Source: an uncultured Selenomonadales bacterium
GTDB taxonomy: Bacteria; Bacillota; Negativicutes; Selenomonadales; Selenomonadaceae
DNA length: 64,000 nucleotides
NCBI GenBank assembly: GCA_937901445.1
Contig: CALDHY010000030.1
Location: 5,186 to 69,185 of the forward strand
Direction of reading: 5' to 3'
Below are positions 58,938 to 64,000 of this stretch, piece by piece; position 1 is the stretch's first letter, and each line of letters opens with the position of its first letter. The notes under the pieces were generated by a model, which saw only the letters and a program-made list of their open reading frames with translations, ran no database searches and was not told the DNA's origin. A program made the position numbers and the translations under genes.

Positions 58938-58965
58938 CCTGTTGAAAATAACAGGATTTTTTTTT
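58938..58965 (+). terminator. Orphan terminator upstream of the heptosyltransferase gene
   Basis: CCTGTT/AACAGG (58938-58943, 58950-58955) followed by T9. No plus-strand gene lies to its left. Confidence 0.75.
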
Positions 58966-59032
58966 GTTGAATTGAATTAACCTTTTAAAAAAATTTTTGT
59001 GTTAAACCTTTTTAAAATTTTGGAGTCAAGCT

Positions 59033-60145
59033 ATGTATAAAAAAATTCTGGTGATAAATTTAATGCACATTGGCGATTTACTTTTGGTAACGCCGGTACT
59101 GCGAACGTTGCGGACAAATTTTCCGGCGGCGCACATTGCACTTTTGGCAGACAAAAAACTTGCAGATTTAGTTCAATACAACAGAAATATCGACGAGTGC
59201 CTGTTAATCGACAAAAAGGGCGCAGATGATAACGTGCCAAATTTTGTTAAGTTCATAAAAAAAATTCGTGCCAAAAATTTTGACTTGGTAATAAATTTGC
59301 ACAGAAACGAGCGGGCGTCCGCGCTTGCAGCTTTCAGCGGCGCAAAAAAAATTGTCGGTTATTCCAAGCCGGGTTTTTCGTTTTTGTTTACAACAGTTTT
59401 GCCGAATTTAAAAGCCGTTGAACATCAAGTACAATCTCATTTTGACGTACTAAGTAAAGCGGTCGGGATAAAAAATTTTGACGACGGCGGGCTTGAAATG
59501 TGGATTGACGATGAATCAAAAAACAGGGCTGACAAAATTTTTCACGAAAATTTTTCGGCAGGTACGGCGGTTGTTGCGTTCAATATCGGCGCAAGTTGGT
59601 TGACTAAACGCTGGCTTGACAGATATTTTGCGCGTTGTGCAGATATTTTGATTGAGCGCGGTTACGGCGTGGCTTTTTTGGGCGGCGGTATGGATAAAGA
59701 AATTGTTGAGGCTTGCGTTGATAAAATGGAACAAAAAGAAAGTCCCCTGCTGAAAATTTTTACCGGCAAATTGACGCTTGCTGAAGTTGCAGGCTTTTTG
59801 GATAATTGCGCCTTAATGTTGACAACTGACAGCGGACCAATGCATATTGGCGTTGCAAGAAATATCCCTATAGTTACAATGTTTGGCGCGTCCCCCGTGC
59901 CGGGCTTTTATCCTTATGACGCAAAAGATATTCTGATAAAAACGCCGGTAAAGTGCCACCCTTGCGGCAAGCATATTTGTCCGAAAAGTGGCAGGGAAAA
60001 TCTTTCTTGTATGAAAAATATTCCGGTTGAGGTTGTAATGCGGTGCGTCAATGAACTTTTGTTTACTTACGGGCAGCCCGCGCAAAAAATACCGCGTGTT
60101 TATGGAAAATATCAGTGTCGAATTGTCGAACTTGAGGAGGGCTGA
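59033..60145 (+). CDS. Family 9 glycosyltransferase (ADP-heptose:LPS heptosyltransferase type)
   Basis: The 370-residue cytoplasmic transferase adds heptose to the LPS inner core. It shows the GT9 N-terminus KILVINLMHIGDLLLVTPVL and then VINLHRNERASALAAFSGA, FNIGASWLTKRWLDRYF and the C-terminal substrate motif LTTDSGPMHIGVARNIPIVT. The Cys-rich CHPCGKHICPKSGRENLSCM near residue 315 is common in Negativicute and clostridial members. TGGAG lies 9 nt before the ATG. It is followed by the heptose kinase. Confidence 0.92.
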   Translation: MYKKILVINLMHIGDLLLVTPVLRTLRTNFPAAHIALLADKKLADLVQYNRNIDECLLIDKKGADDNVPNFVKFIKKIRAKNFDLVINLHRNERASALAAFSGAKKIVGYSKPGFSFLFTTVLPNLKAVEHQVQSHFDVLSKAVGIKNFDDGGLEMWIDDESKNRADKIFHENFSAGTAVVAFNIGASWLTKRWLDRYFARCADILIERGYGVAFLGGGMDKEIVEACVDKMEQKESPLLKIFTGKLTLAEVAGFLDNCALMLTTDSGPMHIGVARNIPIVTMFGASPVPGFYPYDAKDILIKTPVKCHPCGKHICPKSGRENLSCMKNIPVEVVMRCVNELLFTYGQPAQKIPRVYGKYQCRIVELEEG

Positions 60146-60147
60146 AT

Positions 60148-61122
60148 TTGAATCACGAAGCTTTAAAAAATTTTATAGAAAACGGCGTTGACAAGTGCCG
60201 CGTTTTGGTTGTAGGCGATGCAATGTTAGACGTTTATTATTTTGGCGAGGTTACAAGAATTTCTCCGGAAGCTCCCGTACCAATTAACCGCGTCACAAAA
60301 ATTAAAGAAACACTCGGCGGCGCAGCTAATGTTTCACACAATTTATCTTTGCTCGGCTGTCATACTTCGCTTGTCGCGCAGATTGGCACGGAAAACCACG
60401 GCGATAACCTTGTTGACAAACTAATTTCACGCGGGATTGATATTTTGGGCGTAATGCGCACAGAAAAAGCTACAACTACAAAAATTCGAGTTATCAGCGG
60501 TCATCAGCAAATGTTAAGGCTGGACTTTGAAGACGGCAAAGAAATTTCTGACAATGACGCCGAAAAACTTTTAATGAACATTTCGGCGCAAATTAAAAGC
60601 GTTGACGCGGTTATTATTTCAGATTACGGTAAGGGAATTTGTACCGAAAAAATTTGTCAAACGATTATTCAAAAGTGCCGTGAACAAAATAAAATTGTAA
60701 CTGTCGACCCTAAAGGCGACGATTGGACAAAGTATCGCGGCGCAAATTTTATCACGCCGAATTTAAAAGAATTAAATGACATTCTGCCGAAAAAAATTTC
60801 AAATGACGATACAGAAATTGAAACTGCCGCGCAAAGTGTCATTGAAAAATTTAATTTGAGCGGCTTAATTGTTACGCGGTCGGCAAAAGGTTTAAGCGTC
60901 ATTGACGGCGAAAAAATTTCTCATATACCGGCGAAAACGCAGGAAGTATTTGACGTTTCGGGCGCGGGCGATACTGTAATTTCAGTTTTTACATTGGGAT
61001 TGGCGGGCAAACTTGACGCGGCGGCGGCGGCGTATTTGGCGAATGCGGCGGCGGGCGTTGTTGTTACGAAAGTTGGAACTTACGCTGTAAGTCGCGCAGA
61101 AATTTTAAAGGCGTTGGATTGA
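60148..61122 (+). CDS. hldE: D-glycero-beta-D-manno-heptose-7-phosphate kinase (RfaE1/HldA)
   Basis: The 324-residue PfkB-family kinase phosphorylates heptose-7-phosphate at C1. It shows VLVVGDAMLDVYYFGEVTRI, SPEAPVPINRVTKIKETLGG, AANVSHNLSLLG and the catalytic VSGAGDTVISVFTLGLAG. Only the kinase domain is present; the adenylyltransferase half found in E. coli HldE is absent, so a separate enzyme is needed. The start is TTG 60148, 7 nt after GGAGG, two bases beyond the heptosyltransferase stop. Confidence 0.93.
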   Translation: MNHEALKNFIENGVDKCRVLVVGDAMLDVYYFGEVTRISPEAPVPINRVTKIKETLGGAANVSHNLSLLGCHTSLVAQIGTENHGDNLVDKLISRGIDILGVMRTEKATTTKIRVISGHQQMLRLDFEDGKEISDNDAEKLLMNISAQIKSVDAVIISDYGKGICTEKICQTIIQKCREQNKIVTVDPKGDDWTKYRGANFITPNLKELNDILPKKISNDDTEIETAAQSVIEKFNLSGLIVTRSAKGLSVIDGEKISHIPAKTQEVFDVSGAGDTVISVFTLGLAGKLDAAAAAYLANAAAGVVVTKVGTYAVSRAEILKALD

Positions 61123-61155
61123 AAAATAAAGTTTTCGCTGAAAGGGAGTAAAGGA

Positions 61156-61542
61156 ATGTTGAAATTTCCGAATCAAAAGGAAGAAAAACAGGCGGTATCA
61201 CGCGGAACGAATCAAGTTTACGAACTTGAAGACTTGGGAATAATCAGAAGCGAACCGCAAAAAGTAGATGGCGAAATGCAAATGTGCATAACCCCGAATT
61301 TTAAAAAGATAGATGAATGGCTTGACACACGCACGATAGACGGGAAAAAATTGACTAAAAAACAAGGCGTGATAATAGATCAATTCGTTTATTTTGTATT
61401 GGTAGCGACAACACAAAATAGCGGCATAATAACAGATGTTTTTTCCAAGAGAATGAACGACCCGCAATTTATAAAATGGAAAAACAAGCAAGCGCGAAAA
61501 TATCATTGGAAATTTGCTGCAATGTCATTCATCAATTCTTGA
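61156..61542 (+). CDS. Hypothetical 128-residue protein in the heptose operon
   Basis: I do not recognise it. It is a soluble, basic protein with KEEKQAVSRGTNQVYELEDL near the start and IDEWLDTRTIDGKKLTKKQG in the middle. It ends in an aromatic, lysine-rich segment (KWKNKQARKYHWKFAAMSF). Its base composition looks slightly more AT-rich than the flanking heptose genes. AAAGGGAG precedes the ATG. It lies between the heptose kinase and epimerase genes, where such an insertion is unusual. Confidence 0.6.
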   Translation: MLKFPNQKEEKQAVSRGTNQVYELEDLGIIRSEPQKVDGEMQMCITPNFKKIDEWLDTRTIDGKKLTKKQGVIIDQFVYFVLVATTQNSGIITDVFSKRMNDPQFIKWKNKQARKYHWKFAAMSFINS

Positions 61543-61605
61543 AAAATTATTACAGACGTTAGAAAATTAGTAGGATAAAATTAAAATTTGGGAAGGTGTA
61601 TAAAA

Positions 61606-62565
61606 ATGATTATAGTTACAGGTGGAGCAGGTTTTATTGGAAGTAATATTGTTAAGGCGTTGAATGAGCGCGGCTACGATGATATTTTGATTGTCGACAA
61701 TCTCGGCAAAACTGAAAAATACAAAAATTTGATTGGCTTGAAATTTTTTGATTATATTCATCGTGACGAATTTTTGGAAATGATTGAGACAGACGATATT
61801 GACAGCGATAATATCAGCGTCATTTTCCACGAGGGCGCGTGCTCCGATACAATGGAATATGACGTAAATTACATGATTAAAACAAACTACGCTTACTCAA
61901 AAACTTTGTTGAATTTCTGCGCGTATAACGGCATTGATTTTATTTACGCCTCCAGCGCGTCAACTTACGGCGGCGGCGAAAACGGCTTTACCGAAAATGA
62001 AACTTGCGAAAGTGCCTTGAATCCCTACGCTTTTTCAAAATTGCTTTTTGACAGGTACGTCAGAAAAAATCTGCGCGACTTTGAAGGTAAAGTTATAGGC
62101 TTGCGTTATTTCAATGTTTTTGGACCGCAGGAATTTCACAAAGGGCGTATGGCGTCAATCGCTTATCAAATGTACAAGCAAATTAAAACTACCGGCAAAA
62201 TAAAACTTTTCAAGGGAACCGACGGCTACGCGGACGGCGAACAACGCAGGGATTTTATCTACGTTAAAGACGTGGCGAAAGTCAATCTTTGGTGTTGGGA
62301 AAATGACATTGATAACGGCGTTTACAACTGCGGCACCGGCAACGCCTCAACTTTTAACGCCGTCGCACATGCTGTAATTTCCGCGCTCGGCAAAGGCGAA
62401 ATTGAATATATCGACTTCCCAAAAGAATTGGAGGGCAAATATCAAAGTTTCACGCAAGCTGACACAAGAAAACTTTTGAAGGCAGGCTATGACGGCGGCT
62501 TTACAAATATTAATGAAGCCGTGCAAGAATACTGCAACTTTTTAAATGAAGGCGGTTACTATTAA
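61606..62565 (+). CDS. hldD: ADP-L-glycero-D-manno-heptose 6-epimerase HldD (RfaD)
   Basis: This enzyme epimerises ADP-D,D-heptose to ADP-L,D-heptose, the LPS-core donor. The 319-residue short-chain dehydrogenase has the N-terminal NAD(P) loop MIIVTGGAGFIGSNIVKALN, HEGACSDTMEYD, YASSASTYGGGENGF and the catalytic YxxxK in NPYAFSKLLFDRYV. FGPQEFHKGRMASIAYQMYK is HldD-specific. ATG 61606 lies 8 nt after GGAAGGTG. The next gene overlaps its stop as TAATG. Confidence 0.95.
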   Translation: MIIVTGGAGFIGSNIVKALNERGYDDILIVDNLGKTEKYKNLIGLKFFDYIHRDEFLEMIETDDIDSDNISVIFHEGACSDTMEYDVNYMIKTNYAYSKTLLNFCAYNGIDFIYASSASTYGGGENGFTENETCESALNPYAFSKLLFDRYVRKNLRDFEGKVIGLRYFNVFGPQEFHKGRMASIAYQMYKQIKTTGKIKLFKGTDGYADGEQRRDFIYVKDVAKVNLWCWENDIDNGVYNCGTGNASTFNAVAHAVISALGKGEIEYIDFPKELEGKYQSFTQADTRKLLKAGYDGGFTNINEAVQEYCNFLNEGGYY

Positions 62566-64000
62566 TGAAAAATATTAACAGGCGCGTTGTAGCTGAATTT
62601 CTTGCAGTTGCAACGGTACTTTGTTCAATCGGCTACTTTGTTCACTGTCAAATAAAACACAGATTAAACGAATCGCTTGAAGAAAGTGTTATGCGTCATA
62701 TCGGCACAATTTCATATTCCATTGAGCATACGCTTAACCGAACGATTGCCGAAATGCACTTAATCGCCGCCACGATTGAACGCGGACAAATGGAAGTTGA
62801 AAATTTGGTTGAAGTTGCACAAGCTTTTAATGAAAGTGCGTATGTTACGGGAATTTTGCGCGCCGACGGTACGCCTATTGGTTGGCGCAATTCAACTTTG
62901 ACAATGGAAGAATTCAAAGATATTGACGCGGTTTTTGAAGGCGAAGACGTTATTGCTTATCGTGGCGTTGAGGGAATGATTTTTGCTGTGCCAATTAATA
63001 TTGACGGCGAAACTTGCGCCCTTTACGAACAGTACACAAAAAAAGGCGTCGAAAATTTATTAAGTGTTATAAGTTATGACGGGCTCGGCAGAATTGTTTT
63101 ATCTGATTTTAAAGGTAATTGGACTGAAATTGCTGACGCCACTAAAAATAATGAGCTTTTTGACAAAATTTATGAAACTCACGGCTTTACCGAAAAATTT
63201 GCTAAAGAAGTCGGCGAAAAAGCCTTTAAAGAAGGTCGCGCCGTCGCGCAGATTCACATTGCGGGCGTTAATTTGGTAGGCTTTGCAGGAAAAATTTACA
63301 ACGATAAATTAATGATGTTCGGTTGTGTTACGCAGGAGGCGGTTTCAGCAGGTATCGGTTACATTCACGTTGCATTTATCGGCGGTACGATTGCACTTTG
63401 TTTGATTTTGATAATGTTTGCGCGCTCCGCCGTTAAATCCGCCGAAAATCGAGAATTGAAAATGGCAAAAGACGCCGCCCTTCAAGCAAGCAAAACCAAA
63501 AGCGAATTTTTATCCAACATGAGCCACGAAATACGCACGCCTATTAACGCGGTACTCGGTATGAATGAAATGATTCTGCGCGAGGCTAAGGACGAAAATA
63601 TTTTGGAATACGCCGAAAATATCAAAAACGCCGGTAATAATCTTTTGGGGATTGTCAACGATATTTTAGACTTTTCAAAGATTGAAGCCGGTAAAATGGA
63701 AATTATCCCCGTCGAATATGAGTTAAGCTCCCTTTTGAACGATTTGGTTAATATGATTCAGAAACGCGCCGAAAATAAAGGGCTTGAATTAATCGTCAAC
63801 GCTGATAAAAATTTGCCGACGATTCTTTTTGGCGACGAAATACGAATTAAACAAGTTGTTACAAATGTTTTAACCAACGCCGTAAAATATACCGAGCGCG
63901 GCTCCGTTACTTTGAAAGTTGAAATTCTTCAAAAATCCGCCGAAAATATAAAAATTCGTTTCAGCGTCAAGGATACGGGAATTGGAATTAAGCCGGAAGA
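62565..64000 (+). CDS. Sensor histidine kinase, N-terminal part (runs off the window)
   Basis: The open frame begins with ATG 62565 inside the hldD stop (TAATG) and is still open at 64000 after 478 codons. A first transmembrane helix (VVAEFLAVATVLCSIGYFV) is followed by a ~240-residue extracytoplasmic sensor, then a second helix (VAFIGGTIALCLILIMFA). HisKA has the phospho-acceptor in SNMSHEIRTPINAVLGMNEM, and the ATPase N box is in VVTNVLTNAVKYTERG. The HisKA style is that of hybrid kinases, so receiver domains may follow. Linked to the heptose operon by coupling; the signal is unknown. Confidence 0.9.
   Translation, partial: MKNINRRVVAEFLAVATVLCSIGYFVHCQIKHRLNESLEESVMRHIGTISYSIEHTLNRTIAEMHLIAATIERGQMEVENLVEVAQAFNESAYVTGILRADGTPIGWRNSTLTMEEFKDIDAVFEGEDVIAYRGVEGMIFAVPINIDGETCALYEQYTKKGVENLLSVISYDGLGRIVLSDFKGNWTEIADATKNNELFDKIYETHGFTEKFAKEVGEKAFKEGRAVAQIHIAGVNLVGFAGKIYNDKLMMFGCVTQEAVSAGIGYIHVAFIGGTIALCLILIMFARSAVKSAENRELKMAKDAALQASKTKSEFLSNMSHEIRTPINAVLGMNEMILREAKDENILEYAENIKNAGNNLLGIVNDILDFSKIEAGKMEIIPVEYELSSLLNDLVNMIQKRAENKGLELIVNADKNLPTILFGDEIRIKQVVTNVLTNAVKYTERGSVTLKVEILQKSAENIKIRFSVKDTGIGIKPE

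Overview
The window reads as chromosomal DNA, roughly 40% G+C by eye, from a Gram-positive-lineage bacterium that has an outer membrane. Negativicutes is the best guess. Firmicute-type gene sets (Asp23/AmaP/DUF2273/NusB, a SigH-like sigma factor, Der-PlsY, a PASTA-bearing class B penicillin-binding protein, mannose-family PTS, many TTG starts) sit beside lipopolysaccharide genes (heptose-7-phosphate kinase, heptose epimerase, family 9 heptosyltransferase, WaaE/KdtX-like glycosyltransferase) and a protein that looks like an outer-membrane beta-barrel. I saw no rRNA, tRNA, IS element, prophage or CRISPR array.

Layout. 0-9.7 kb: TAXI-type binding lipoprotein, rsmH-ftsL, DUF1858 and DUF512 redox/radical-SAM proteins, der, a D-Ala-D-Ala dipeptidase, plsY, an exopolysaccharide priming transferase, yraN and a nitroreductase. 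9.7-14.7 kb: purF, mnmG, mnmE. 14.7-17.1 kb: PTS IIB/IIC/IID under one strong promoter, without IIA. 17.2-22.9 kb: two small envelope proteins, a two-component system, an acyl-CoA synthetase and a glycosyltransferase. 22.9-31 kb: a tandem-repeat array, telA-pbp, a STAS protein, fliB and recG. 31-35.6 kb: a 33-residue peptide gene, then ispA-dxs-hypothetical-tlyA. 35.9-43.2 kb: asp23/amaP/nusB, sigH, rarA, dut, hfq, miaA and a metallo-hydrolase. 43.3-48.2 kb: a six-gene operon of exported proteins, two of them frameshifted. 48.3-51.2 kb: TrkH and NADH dehydrogenase II. 51.3-58.8 kb: the accessory region, with two tandem CARF-HEPN proteins, a divergent PHP-HD fusion and a CbbX-like AAA+ ATPase. 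59-64 kb: LPS heptose genes and a histidine kinase cut by the window edge.

Most noteworthy. (1) The two CARF-HEPN paralogues are typical effectors of cyclic-oligoadenylate signalling, yet no cas10 or CRISPR array is present; one carries an extra C-terminal domain resembling small CRISPR ring nucleases, and the divergent neighbour is a PHP + RelA/SpoT-type HD nucleotide-hydrolase fusion. This is the best candidate for an undescribed system. (2) Arrays of a degenerate heptamer (TAAGGGC-like) sit at gene 3' ends, and several genes take their stop codon from the array. A related octamer family and a ~170-bp structured repeat also recur. (3) A self-contained transcription unit encodes a 33-residue amphipathic peptide. 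(4) MiaA lacks about 50 central residues. (5) One envelope gene is broken by an exact 5-bp tandem duplication.

Domain names rest on motif recognition from memory; no database search was run. Promoters and terminators are motif calls made by eye.
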